NCBI RefSeq assembly: GCF_013375035.1
Contig: NZ_CP056032.1
Span: 3,514,001-3,578,000 of the forward strand
DNA length: 64,000 nucleotides
From: Spirosoma sp. KUDC1026
GTDB taxonomy: Bacteria > Bacteroidota > Bacteroidia > Cytophagales > Spirosomataceae
Direction of reading: 5' to 3'
Part shown: positions 1 to 8,909 of the stretch, in pieces
Layout: each line of letters starts with the position of its first letter
How positions within the stretch are numbered: position 1 is the stretch's first letter
The notes under the pieces: generated by a model
What the model was told of the DNA's origin: nothing
Database searches by the model: none
Seen by the model: the letters and a program-made list of their open reading frames with translations, nothing else
Made by a program: the position numbers and the translations under genes

Positions 1-2
1 AT

Positions 3-968
3 AAGACCGGAACCTTAGTTATTCCTACCAAGCGGCAACTCTTCACCGAAGCATTTTCCCGCCTGAACATCCTGGCAACCAGGAAGAACTGGATACCGGC
101 GATAAGCTGGCTAATGATGCTTTGCCTGCTGCCTTTCGCAGCTCTGGCGTTCTTTAAATATTTCTCATGGCCCCTGTTGGGTATTGGGTTTGTTTACAGC
201 ATCTCGATCATGAGCACACAGGCGACCATCTGGTTTCATCGATATAGTACGCACAAAGCGTACACGTTCAGCCATCCGATCTGGCGGTTCATCACGCAAA
301 ATCTGGTTTTACGCACCTTCCCCGAAGAAATCTACGTAGTTTCTCACCACGTTCACCATGCCAAATCAGACCAGCCGGGCGATCCTTATAATGCCCAGGG
401 GGGATTGCTGTATTGTATGCTGTCGGACGTGAATCACCAACCCATTGCCAAAGACCTAACGGAAACTGACTATAAGAAGGCAGCCAGTTTTTTACGCCAC
501 ACAGGTATCTGGATTAACTCCTACGAATCCTATTTGACCTGGGGCTCAATTGCTTCGCCGGTTCATACCATCGGCTTGTGGTTACTCAACTGGTCATTCT
601 GGTACACCGTCTTTTTTCTTATCGGCGGTCATGGCTTAGCCTGTGCGTTATTTACGGGGGCACTTTTCTGGTTTGTCCTGGTACGGGCTTTCAATTATAC
701 CGGGCATGGGAAAGGTCAGCAAAAACACGTCGATGGCGTTGACTTTGACCGGCGGAATCTATCCTTGAATCAACTCAGGCCGGGACTTTTTTCGGGCGAA
801 TGGCATAATAACCATCACCTGTACCCAAGCAGTGCCCGGGCGGGCTTTCTACGGTTTCAGCTCGACCTGGCCTGGCTCTACATCCTGGGTTTGTACAAGC
901 TGGGAGCAGTGGCCTCTTACCGGGATAACAAAAAAGATTTCCTCCAGAAATATGTACATCCTCAGTAA
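3..968 (+). CDS. fatty acid (acyl-CoA/acyl-lipid) desaturase, 5' partial
   Basis: Membrane di-iron desaturase that introduces a double bond into fatty-acyl chains. Three histidine boxes are visible: HRYSTH (H-x4-H), HHVHH and HNNHH, the pattern of the delta-9/stearoyl-CoA desaturase family. Hydrophobic segments lie near the N-terminus and between the second and third boxes. The frame is open to the left edge: codons from base 3 read KTGTLVIPTKRQLFTEAFSR before the first ATG at 114. The real start is therefore outside the window, and 114 is probably an internal methionine. The C-terminus is complete. No partner gene is visible upstream. The family assignment is firm; substrate and regioselectivity are not determinable here. 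Confidence 0.88.
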   Translation, partial: KTGTLVIPTKRQLFTEAFSRLNILATRKNWIPAISWLMMLCLLPFAALAFFKYFSWPLLGIGFVYSISIMSTQATIWFHRYSTHKAYTFSHPIWRFITQNLVLRTFPEEIYVVSHHVHHAKSDQPGDPYNAQGGLLYCMLSDVNHQPIAKDLTETDYKKAASFLRHTGIWINSYESYLTWGSIASPVHTIGLWLLNWSFWYTVFFLIGGHGLACALFTGALFWFVLVRAFNYTGHGKGQQKHVDGVDFDRRNLSLNQLRPGLFSGEWHNNHHLYPSSARAGFLRFQLDLAWLYILGLYKLGAVASYRDNKKDFLQKYVHPQ

Positions 969-1160
969 ACGGGCTCATTCTGCCCTGCAAAACCGGAAAG
1001 TAGGTGTAGGAGCCATCGCCTGCCAGGCTGCCGAACAGGTGCTCCAACGAGGTGTTGCAGATGAAGCAACGGCTCCTTACCATTCGGTTGGCTGAACAAA
1101 GTTGATTTTATCATACCAATTGGCCGAGCCTCAAAAGAATAACGTTAACAGAGCTAACAC

Positions 1161-1499
1161 ATGGACCCAGCTATCGATGAATTAGCCGCTATCGGGCGTA
1201 TCATACAGGCGATTAAGCGCTTCCGCCAACAATACCCCGATGTGCAGACACCTCCTGAACGGGCTAAAGACGCCTACCTGAAAAAGCACCTGTCGGACCA
1301 GGACTGGCTATTCTGGAAACAGCTTCAGCAAGCCCCGCCCGAGCCGCTTGCGCCCCCCCGGGTCAACTTGCCTGAACCGGCTTTGTCGTGTTCGCAATTT
1401 AAACGCTTACTGAGTCAATACAGACGAGCGGGTTTTGAGGCTTATCAAATGCAACTGCAATCTAATTTTGGAGAGACTAATACGTTACCACCCTGTTAA
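1161..1499 (+). CDS. hypothetical protein, 112 aa
   Basis: I do not recognise a family. The protein is soluble, with charged helical segments (residues about 5-25 and 35-57) and a proline-rich linker (PPEPLAPP) before a second basic helical stretch. There is no signal peptide and no membrane segment. It has an ATG start and stands alone between the desaturase and a receiver-domain gene on the same strand. The amino-acid composition looks like a real protein, but only the open frame supports it. Confidence 0.5.
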   Translation: MDPAIDELAAIGRIIQAIKRFRQQYPDVQTPPERAKDAYLKKHLSDQDWLFWKQLQQAPPEPLAPPRVNLPEPALSCSQFKRLLSQYRRAGFEAYQMQLQSNFGETNTLPPC

Positions 1500-1577
1500 T
1501 CAGCGGAATTTAATCGTCAGGTCAATCAAACGAAAGCTTTACAATCATAATCACGCCTGTTCGAAACCTGCCCGATC

Positions 1578-2051
1578 ATGAATGAACCCTACCGGCCACC
1601 GGCCACGACCCGGCGTAACGTCCAGCGAACTAAAATTCTCATCATCGATGATAATCTGGATCAGTGTGATATAATCCAGACTGTGCTGCACGATTGTATG
1701 CCGGAGGTGGATTTACTGATCGCGTTAACCGGGGAAGCTGCTTTTAGCCAACTTCATCACTGTCTGGAGGCTAAACAGAAATTGCCCCGGTTGATTTTGC
1801 TGGATCTGTACCTGCCGCTCGCTGACGATGGCTTACGCATTATCGAACGGATAAAACGAAAGGATTCGCCTTATCGCTTAATTCCCATTGCCCTGCTATC
1901 CCAGTCAGCCCGGCAACCAGATGTTCAGCGGGGCTACGAGCTGGGTGCCAATTCCTACATTGTCAAACCGGCCAGTCATGCCCAGTGGCTGCTTTGTATG
2001 AAATCCCTGCGGGAGTACTGGTTGCATACGGTTACCCTGCCGCCGGGTTGA
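1578..2051 (+). CDS. stand-alone response regulator receiver (CheY-like)
   Basis: Single-domain receiver of 157 aa with an approximately 17-residue N-terminal extension. The acidic pair is Asp24/Asp25 (ILIIDDN), the phospho-acceptor is Asp76 (LILLDLYLP), the switch Ser is Ser108 (LLSQSA) and the conserved Lys-Pro is Lys130-Pro131 (IVKPAS). There is no output domain, so it probably acts by protein contact or as a phosphorelay intermediate. It converges, 18 bp apart, with the operon encoding a CheB/CheR hybrid kinase and an H-box protein lacking an ATPase domain. Those are plausible partners, though the pairing is inference. Confidence 0.9.
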   Translation: MNEPYRPPATTRRNVQRTKILIIDDNLDQCDIIQTVLHDCMPEVDLLIALTGEAAFSQLHHCLEAKQKLPRLILLDLYLPLADDGLRIIERIKRKDSPYRLIPIALLSQSARQPDVQRGYELGANSYIVKPASHAQWLLCMKSLREYWLHTVTLPPG

Positions 2052-2069
2052 GCTACGTTCGGGACGGAT

Positions 2070-2789
2070 CTACTCCGTCTGAGCATCGGTCAGCAGCTGA
2101 TTAATCAGGTGGCTGGCCGCGCTTACATTCCGGCGGATCATATCCCGGTATCTTACCTCATCATCGTCCGTGAGCACCTCCCGTAATATACTGGCTGCCG
2201 TGGCAATAATGCCCAGGTAATTGTGCAGATCATGGGCGATCTGACGCAGGCGATCCAAGTGCTGGCTGTTCTTCTGCTGGAGCTTGTCAAGCGCGGCTTG
2301 AAGGGTTTTCATCTGTCCGTCGGCCCTCGTTTGTTCCAACTGATCGACCGGTAGAACCACACCTGCATTGACTAGTTTCACTAGTTGACGTAGCTGGCTA
2401 TAGGCCAGTGCAATAATGCCAGGACGCGTTTGGGGATACGCTTTCAGGAAAGCTTGGATTTCGGTATCCAGACCGGCGTAAAAGTTGTCGAACTCCGTCA
2501 GCAAATGCCCCAGGGGATAACCGCGTTGCCAGCGGTGAATCTGGTGTTGACAGACGCTGTCCACCAGATCACGTTCCTGACTCTCCCCCGCAATGTCTCT
2601 CGTAAAAAAAGTCAGCAAGAGAGGCAGTGAATCGGCTAGCTCCTTACCGGACAAACGGGCACTCTCTTGAGGGGCTTCATCCGGGGTGCATGTCACCCGC
2701 CAGAAATTTAGAATGGTTCCCTGATGCGCAGTAAGGTAGTCGGACAATTGTTTGCGCTGTAGATTGAAATCACTAGTTGAGTTAGTCAT
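2070..2789 (-). CDS. RsbRD-N domain protein with histidine-kinase H-box but no ATPase domain
   Basis: This 239-aa protein has an N-terminal helical region (about 10-140) resembling the RsbRD-type sensory domain of stressosome co-antagonists. A coiled-coil linker (about 150-180) follows, then a dimerisation/H-box helix with His186 in 'AHDLHNYLG'. The chain ends about 50 residues after the His, so the HATPase_c catalytic domain is absent. It might be phosphorylated by another kinase or act as a phosphotransfer or dimerisation module (inference). It is the last gene of a leftward operon, 33 bp after the CheB/CheR hybrid kinase. The natural stop and absence of downstream homologous sequence argue against simple truncation, but that was not tested. 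Confidence 0.75.
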   Translation of the reverse strand: MTNSTSDFNLQRKQLSDYLTAHQGTILNFWRVTCTPDEAPQESARLSGKELADSLPLLLTFFTRDIAGESQERDLVDSVCQHQIHRWQRGYPLGHLLTEFDNFYAGLDTEIQAFLKAYPQTRPGIIALAYSQLRQLVKLVNAGVVLPVDQLEQTRADGQMKTLQAALDKLQQKNSQHLDRLRQIAHDLHNYLGIIATAASILREVLTDDDEVRYRDMIRRNVSAASHLINQLLTDAQTE

Positions 2790-2822
2790 AATTGAATCAA
2801 ACCAAGTGAATGGGGATGAGGG

Positions 2823-5800
2823 TCAGGTTGCAGAACGGTCTTTCGGCAGAACAATCGAAGCCAGCAACTGGGTTAGCGTCTCCAGATCGACCGGTTTGAC
2901 CAGGTGTCCGTCGAAACCAGCCTCCTGACTCAGCCGCTTATCCTCATTCTGTCCGTAGCCGGTCAGGGCGATCAGGATCAGGCTGCGGCCCCAGGCCTGT
3001 TGCCGGATCAGCCGGGCCGTTTCGTAGCCATTCAGGCCGGGCATTCCGATGTCGAGCAGCACCACTTCCGGCTGTTCGTGCTCGGCAGCCGCTATTGCCT
3101 GCTCACCGCTGTAGCTTACGGTAGCGGTATAGCCGCTTAATTCCAGTAGCATGGCGAACGAATCGGCCGCGTCCTGATTATCGTCCACGACCAGCATACG
3201 TCGTTTCGTTGTGGCCGACTCGATAGGGCTTGGCTGGGCAGCAGAACCTTCGTTGATGCTGGATAGGACAGGCAAGTAAACCAGGAACTCGCTACCCTGC
3301 CCAAGGCCTGGGCTCCGGGCTTCCACCCGCCCCCCGTGCAGCTCAACAAGTCGTTTAACCAGCGTCAGACCCAGTCCCAACCCGCCCTGCGTACGGGCGA
3401 GTGAATTGTCAACCTGCGCAAATAATTCAAAAATACGCTCCAGCTGATCACTCGCGAGGCCGATGCCGTTGTCGCTAACCTGCAGGCGGGCCATTACGTC
3501 CGCCCCCTGCTTCACCTGGTCTAACCGGACCCAAACGTGACCACCTTCGGGGGTATAGCGGGCGCCGTTGGTCAGTAAATTGGTGATAACCTGCGTCAGT
3601 CGGGTGGCATCACCCTGCAGGTAGATCAGCTCATTCGATGCGGAAACCGATAACTCAATCCGGCGCTGCTCAAAGAGGGACTGCATGACCACCACCGTCT
3701 CCTGGAGTAGGAGGTTCAGATCGAGCGGTTCCAGCCGTAAGGTAATCTTTCCCCGGTTAATCCGGCTCACATCCAGCAGATCATCGACCAGCCGAACCAG
3801 GTGATCGACCTGTCGATTCATCAGGGTGATGGCCGCGCTCATCGTTTCGTTCTGGCCGGCACTCAGGCCCAGCGTTTGCAGGGTGTTGCGGACGGGAGCC
3901 AGCGGATTGCGCAGTTCGTGGGCGAGCATAGCCAGAAACTCGTCTTTCCGCTGGTCCGATTCCCGCAGGGCTTCTTCGGCCCGTTTGCGCTTGTCAATGT
4001 CGAACATTACGCCACTCATGTGGGCTGCGCTACCGTCGATTTCCTCCACCACCCGCCCGTAACCGCTCATCCACCGCTGCGAGCCGTCGTCCAGCAAGGC
4101 GCAGAACTCCGCATCAAACACACCCTGACTGGCAATGGCCTCCTGCAACTGTAGGCTAATCCGTTCCCGGTCATCGGGATGTACGTGATCAAAATAAACG
4201 CTCGGGCTAACGGGATCAGGCTGGGGTTCCATGCCAAACAGCCGAAAGTGCTGCTCGTTCCAGATTACCTCGTCAGTTGCCAAGTTCCAATCCCAGGTGC
4301 CCATCCGGGCGGCTTCGATGGTGAGCCGGAACCGTTTCTCCGACTCGCGCAGGGCTGCTTCGGCGGCCTTGCGCTGGGTGATGTCGCGGGCTACACTCGA
4401 CACGCCGATAACCTGTCCCTGCAGATCTTTCACCGGTGAGAGTACGACTTCCAGCGCCAGTTTCTGACCATCTTTCGTGATTCGAACGGTTTCATGCGTT
4501 TCAATGCGCTGCGACTGTTTGATTTTTTCAGCTAGATTTAATAACTCACTAAGGTCCTGGGGCAGCGTCAGCATCCCCAGCGACTGCCCAATGGCTTCAG
4601 CGGCCGAATAGCCATACAGAGTTTCGGACGCTTTGTTCCAACTGGTGATAACACCCTCAAAATTGAGCGTGATGATCGAATCCTGCGATGATTCGATGAT
4701 GGAAGCCAAGAAATAGTTGGCTTCCTCAGCGGCCTTGCGCGAGGTAATATCGACGAAGGTCAGCACAAGGCCATTGATGCGGTCATCGGTGGTTCGATAA
4801 GGCAGCACGCGCATCAGATACACGCGCCTGTCGGTAGTTCTTACTTCCCGTTCCACGGGTTGAAGTGTCGCCAGCACCTGTTCCGTATCCCCCAGCAGGT
4901 GGGTATTGACTAATCGGTTGGTAATGTCGGTTAGTGGCCGCCCGAAATCCGTGGGGATCAGATTGAAGATTTCCCGCGTGGCCGGCGTAAACAGATTCAC
5001 CCGTAAACTGCGGTCCAGAAACAGGGTGGCCATATCAGTCGAGTTAATCAGGTTTTGCAGGTTGTCGCCCACCAGTGAAATTTCTTCCACTTTTACTTTC
5101 AGCTCCTGATTAACCGTCGTCAGCTCTTCATTGATCGACTGAAGCTCCTCCTTACTGGTTTCCAGCTCTTCGGCCGACGAACGCAGTTCCTCGTTGATGG
5201 CCTGTAGCTCTTCGTTGGTCGCTTTTAGTTCTTCGGCCTGTAGTTCGTGGTGCTCATTGGCCGACCGTAACTGCGCTTTGGCCCGAATCAATTCTTCCTC
5301 CAGGTGATGGGCAACGGGTTCAACCGAGGTGAGCACCCGGTCTGGTTCGACATCCTCCTCGGGCGTAGGTTCAAAGAGGACCAGCATAAACCCGCGCGCG
5401 GAATCGCCCTCGCCAATGACCGGACGCACGTGGATAGTCAGCGTCTGGATTTGATTGTCCAGCTGAAGTTTGAGCTGGCGTACCGCGACATTCATTTGCT
5501 GCTGACTGGCCTGGTAGAACGCCGTGCGCAGTTCCAGCCGCAATTCGGGCCGGATGAGCTTCAGCAGATTTTTGGACGGTTCGCCCCCGCCAATCTGAAG
5601 GTAGCGCCCCGCCCGTTCCGATACGTGCAGAATATCATATTCGTCATTCACAATAATCGACGGAGGGGCATACTGTTCCAGTAACCGCTGGTGCAACTCC
5701 CCGTAACTCAGCCGTACGTTTGGGCGCTCGTCCACCCTGGGGGCTGGTTCGGGTGCGGTTTCGCGCTGGGAGGCCTGCAACGAACTTGACTCGGGTACGG

Positions 5801-7274
5801 GAAAAGAGCGTGTCGGTACGGAGCGGCTTTGGAACAGGTGCTGTTCCCGATTCACCGGCGCAAACAGATCGCTGGTGCCGTCGGTGGTTTCAGACAAACC
5901 CAGCAACAGGTAACCGCCGGGATTCAGGGCAAAATGAATGGTTTCCAGCACCCGCTGCTGCGCGGTCTGATTCAGGTAGATGAGCAGGTTGCGGCAACTC
6001 ACTAGGTTCAGCCGGGAAAAAGGCGGGTCTTTCAGCACATTGTGGTACGCAAACAGGACCATCTCCCGAATTTCCCGGCGGATGCGGTACTGCTCGCCTT
6101 CGAGGGTAAAAAAGCGACGCAGGCGCTCAGGCGATACGTCGGCGGCATCGTTGATGGTGTACAGCCCTTCGCGCGCGATGGCAATGGCAGTCTGATCAAT
6201 GTCGGTGGCGAAAATCTGCACGCGGGGTGCATCCAGCACATCCATCGTGCGTTCGGCGCAGAGCATGGCCAGCGAGTAGGCTTCTTCACCCGTGGCACAG
6301 CCAGCCACCCAGATGCGCAGGGTATTATCCTCTCTTTTTTCGTGGGTCAGCAGCGGAATCACCTGCCGCTCCAGGGTGGTAAAGACGGGTTTATCACGAA
6401 AAAAGTTAGTAACCGAAATCAGCAGATCGTTGAGCAGTGATTGGGTTTCATCGGGGTGCTCCCGCAGAAAGGCTACGTACTCGGGCAGGCCCGGCAGGTT
6501 ACGGACGTTGATCCGGCGCTCCAGCCGACGCAGCAGCGTGGGACGCTTGTAATTGGAAAAGTCGTGGCCGGTGCGCTGGCGTAGTAGGGCAAACACGTCG
6601 CGCAGGGCCTGCTGCTGGTTTTCTACATCTTGCCGGGGTTCCAGGCTGATAACGACGGTATCCCGATTCTGGGCGTAGGCCAGCAGCCGGGCCGGAATCT
6701 GGGCTACGGGCAGAATGTCGTCCACCAGCCCGGTGGCGATGGCGTGGCGCGGCATTTCGTTGAAGGCAGCCTCGCGGGGACTCTGCACAAAAGCCGCCCC
6801 ACCTTCTTCCTTGATCCGCTTGAGACCCATGGAACCGTTGGCGCCCGTTCCCGACAGGATCACCCCTACGGCCTGGGCCCCGTGGGATTCGGCTAGGGTG
6901 CGAAAGAAGATATCCACCGGTGCCCGCCGGTCTTCGATGCGTGCATTGGGTAAGACGAGGATATCCCCATCGGCCATTTGCAGGTGCTTATCGGGGGGGA
7001 CTACGTACACATGATTGGCGACGACCGTTACCCGTTCCTCCACCCTGATAACGGGAATACTGGCCACGCTCTGCAGGATTTGGGTAAGCTGGCTGTCATA
7101 ATCGGGGGAGAGGTGTAAAATAACGACGTAGGCCAGGCCGGAGTCGGCGGTAACGGGCTTGAAAAACTGGGTTAGCGCTTCCACACCGCCCGCTGAGCAG
7201 CCGATGCCGACGATCAGAGACTGACCCGGAACGGTCTTGTTGGTTTTTTGTGACGCTGTTTTTTTCTTACTCAC
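2823..7274 (-). CDS. CheB-CheR-PAS hybrid histidine kinase with C-terminal receiver
   Basis: A 1,483-aa multidomain signalling protein. In order: CheB methylesterase-like domain (about 18-205); CheR N-terminal and SAM-dependent methyltransferase domains (about 220-490, with VAGCATGEEAYS); a coiled coil (about 655-735); three or more PAS domains with PAC tails (about 740-1120); HisKA with phospho-His in 'LAHELRNPLAPV'; HATPase_c with DNGIGLAS and GGLGLGL; and a C-terminal receiver (VVDDNQD, VLLDIGMPGLNG, LVKP). In the CheB part Ser27 and His54 are present, but the usual catalytic Asp of 'SGTGxDG' is Asn146 (SGTGANG). Its start overlaps the end of the upstream CheB gene by 8 bp, indicating translational coupling. 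No flagellar or MCP genes are nearby, so a non-chemotactic role is likely. Confidence 0.93.
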   Translation of the reverse strand: MSKKKTASQKTNKTVPGQSLIVGIGCSAGGVEALTQFFKPVTADSGLAYVVILHLSPDYDSQLTQILQSVASIPVIRVEERVTVVANHVYVVPPDKHLQMADGDILVLPNARIEDRRAPVDIFFRTLAESHGAQAVGVILSGTGANGSMGLKRIKEEGGAAFVQSPREAAFNEMPRHAIATGLVDDILPVAQIPARLLAYAQNRDTVVISLEPRQDVENQQQALRDVFALLRQRTGHDFSNYKRPTLLRRLERRINVRNLPGLPEYVAFLREHPDETQSLLNDLLISVTNFFRDKPVFTTLERQVIPLLTHEKREDNTLRIWVAGCATGEEAYSLAMLCAERTMDVLDAPRVQIFATDIDQTAIAIAREGLYTINDAADVSPERLRRFFTLEGEQYRIRREIREMVLFAYHNVLKDPPFSRLNLVSCRNLLIYLNQTAQQRVLETIHFALNPGGYLLLGLSETTDGTSDLFAPVNREQHLFQSRSVPTRSFPVPESSSLQASQRETAPEPAPRVDERPNVRLSYGELHQRLLEQYAPPSIIVNDEYDILHVSERAGRYLQIGGGEPSKNLLKLIRPELRLELRTAFYQASQQQMNVAVRQLKLQLDNQIQTLTIHVRPVIGEGDSARGFMLVLFEPTPEEDVEPDRVLTSVEPVAHHLEEELIRAKAQLRSANEHHELQAEELKATNEELQAINEELRSSAEELETSKEELQSINEELTTVNQELKVKVEEISLVGDNLQNLINSTDMATLFLDRSLRVNLFTPATREIFNLIPTDFGRPLTDITNRLVNTHLLGDTEQVLATLQPVEREVRTTDRRVYLMRVLPYRTTDDRINGLVLTFVDITSRKAAEEANYFLASIIESSQDSIITLNFEGVITSWNKASETLYGYSAAEAIGQSLGMLTLPQDLSELLNLAEKIKQSQRIETHETVRITKDGQKLALEVVLSPVKDLQGQVIGVSSVARDITQRKAAEAALRESEKRFRLTIEAARMGTWDWNLATDEVIWNEQHFRLFGMEPQPDPVSPSVYFDHVHPDDRERISLQLQEAIASQGVFDAEFCALLDDGSQRWMSGYGRVVEEIDGSAAHMSGVMFDIDKRKRAEEALRESDQRKDEFLAMLAHELRNPLAPVRNTLQTLGLSAGQNETMSAAITLMNRQVDHLVRLVDDLLDVSRINRGKITLRLEPLDLNLLLQETVVVMQSLFEQRRIELSVSASNELIYLQGDATRLTQVITNLLTNGARYTPEGGHVWVRLDQVKQGADVMARLQVSDNGIGLASDQLERIFELFAQVDNSLARTQGGLGLGLTLVKRLVELHGGRVEARSPGLGQGSEFLVYLPVLSSINEGSAAQPSPIESATTKRRMLVVDDNQDAADSFAMLLELSGYTATVSYSGEQAIAAAEHEQPEVVLLDIGMPGLNGYETARLIRQQAWGRSLILIALTGYGQNEDKRLSQEAGFDGHLVKPVDLETLTQLLASIVLPKDRSAT

Positions 7275-8376
7275 TGGATTCGGTTGGGCTGGTTATGGGT
7301 GGGGTATTAGGAGTACGTCGTTCCTGAAGCCGTTCTCTGTCGGCTGTATCGGTTTCGGATTGAGGAAAACTTTCAAGACTCAATGGTTCCTGCGCGCGGA
7401 TGGCCTGCCGAATGAGTTCTCCCCGCCGAAGAGCCTCCTGGGCTTTCTGGAAATAAATACCGGCCTTCCTGGGCTGATTGGCGTCGGCCAGTTGGTCGCC
7501 AAGCCGGTTGAGTAGAATCACACTTTCGTCTACCCCGCGTATAGCTCCGTACAGGCTATCCTCGATTTGCTCCGTGATGGCAGCCAGCAGTGTATCGGCC
7601 GAGTAGGCATGGCCGGTATGGCAGCGGAAGCGGGCCAACGGGCCCTCTTTAAGTTGCGTCAGTACGCCGTGGCACTCCGGGCACGCGTAGCGGCTGGGTT
7701 GACCATACTCGGACAGGTTCAACCCCAAAGCCGTCTCGTCGGCGGCAATACGAATTTCTGTTTTTGTTTTTTCATTCTCTTCCATAGAAACCTGTGGCGT
7801 TTCTGAAACGTGTTCGCCGGTTAGCTGAACTAGCTGCGTAGTTAATTGGGCTACGGGAAGAACATAATCGACGGCTACCTGGCGGATGGCATTCTCGGGC
7901 ATGGCGGCAACGAGGGCTTCCTGGGGGTCCTGTACCAGCGCCAGCCCACCCCGGTGTTTGATGGCCCAAAGGCCCGCCGTTCCGTCGTCGAGTGCCCCGG
8001 ATAAGAGCACCCCCATGACCCGGTTGCCATACGCGTAAGCGGCTGACCGAAACAGCGGGTCAATGGCGGGCCGGAAGCGGTTTTCCTTGGGGCCGTGGGT
8101 AACGCGGACGTGGCCGTTTTCGATCAGTAGATGGTGATCGGGTGGCGCTACGTAAATGCGGCCCATCTGAACAGGCTCGTTGTCGTAGGCATGGGCAACG
8201 GGAATGGTGGTAAACCGGCTCAGTAGCTGGGGTAATACGCCACGAACGGTGGGCGCCATGTGCCAGACGATAAATAGGGCTGCGTCCAGATCCGGGGGTA
8301 AGCCGGCCATGAGCTGTTGGAAGGCCTCGATGCCACCGGCCGATGCACCTACCACAATAATATTTCGTTTTTCCAT
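7267..8376 (-). CDS. cheB: CheB-type protein-glutamate methylesterase with C-terminal Cys/His motif domain
   Basis: This 369-aa protein has a CheB catalytic domain without a receiver. The triad is Ser12 (GASAGG), His39 (WHMAP) and Asp131 (SGALDDG). The C-terminal part (from about residue 230) has a zinc-ribbon-like 'YACPECHG...RFRCHTGHAYS' cluster followed by helices, as in stand-alone CheBs linked to hybrid kinases. I chose ATG at 8376, because the longer frame starts at a TTG (8406) that would lie within or upstream of the predicted -7 element. It is the first gene of the operon and overlaps the hybrid kinase by 8 bp. Unlike the fused CheB domain next door, its catalytic Asp is intact, so this may be the active esterase of the pair. 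Confidence 0.9.
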   Translation of the reverse strand: MEKRNIIVVGASAGGIEAFQQLMAGLPPDLDAALFIVWHMAPTVRGVLPQLLSRFTTIPVAHAYDNEPVQMGRIYVAPPDHHLLIENGHVRVTHGPKENRFRPAIDPLFRSAAYAYGNRVMGVLLSGALDDGTAGLWAIKHRGGLALVQDPQEALVAAMPENAIRQVAVDYVLPVAQLTTQLVQLTGEHVSETPQVSMEENEKTKTEIRIAADETALGLNLSEYGQPSRYACPECHGVLTQLKEGPLARFRCHTGHAYSADTLLAAITEQIEDSLYGAIRGVDESVILLNRLGDQLADANQPRKAGIYFQKAQEALRRGELIRQAIRAQEPLSLESFPQSETDTADRERLQERRTPNTPPITSPTESSE

Positions 8377-8402
8377 CCGATGCGTGTAGGTTGGTAACCC
8401 GG

Positions 8403-8431
8403 CCAATGTAACCGATTAAAGCGGATTTCAA
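8403..8431 (-). promoter_or_regulatory. predicted Bacteroidota promoter for the cheB operon
   Basis: On the minus strand TTG (8431-8429), an 18-bp spacer, then TACATTGG (8410-8403), one mismatch from TAnnTTTG. Transcription would start near 8397, about 20 nt before the ATG at 8376. This supports that start over the upstream TTG. Confidence 0.4.
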
Positions 8432-8909
8432 CCCGTTCTTAATCTATGTACCCGATCCGAAGCGTTCTTTCGCTCACGAATATACTGAAAGCGTAGTTGA
8501 AAGATTGCCTTCGGCGAATAGGAAAGGGTGGGCTTCCAACAAGTCAATCCGCACTTCGGCTTATTCGGCAGGGAAGCCAATGTATCAAAAAAAAGCGAGT
8601 CATCAGGAAACTATTGTTATATCGGCCATCGATCAGGTGTATCCCTATGAACCGTCATGTTGGGTACTGACGGGCATCCTGGTTTTTCGCGGACCGGCAA
8701 GTCTACTTTTGGGCCCGCTTCTGAGTTTATAAAGGGGTAGTCTGGTCTTTTTCCGGCCTACACAAGTCCTTTTCGCCAATCCTTCCACTCCGTTCCATCC
8801 GTTTATTGCCTATCCGTATAGAAGCTGGGCTACGGGTTCCGTCGGTCTTCTGCCAAACTTGTACGACCTAAATTCGTTAACTTGTTACGTACGCGCTAAT
8901 CCTTCCACT
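8432..8909. other. intergenic region between divergent signalling genes
   Basis: About 480 bp between the cheB operon and the PAS kinase. It holds one unconvincing 75-codon open frame (8505-8732) without family resemblance. I see no strong hairpin or repeat beyond the cheB promoter. Confidence 0.5.

Noticed and set aside
832-1095. 87-codon frame overlapping the desaturase end
   Set aside because: Most of it overlaps the desaturase in another frame; the remainder has no recognisable domain.
2823-8376. A chemotaxis operon
   Set aside because: CheB/CheR domains are present, but there is no cheA, cheW, MCP or motility gene, and the proteins are fused to PAS and kinase modules; a signalling role other than taxis is more likely.
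8505-8732. 75-codon open frame in the gap before the PAS kinase
   Set aside because: No recognisable feature and no promoter or ribosome-binding support; could be real but not supportable.
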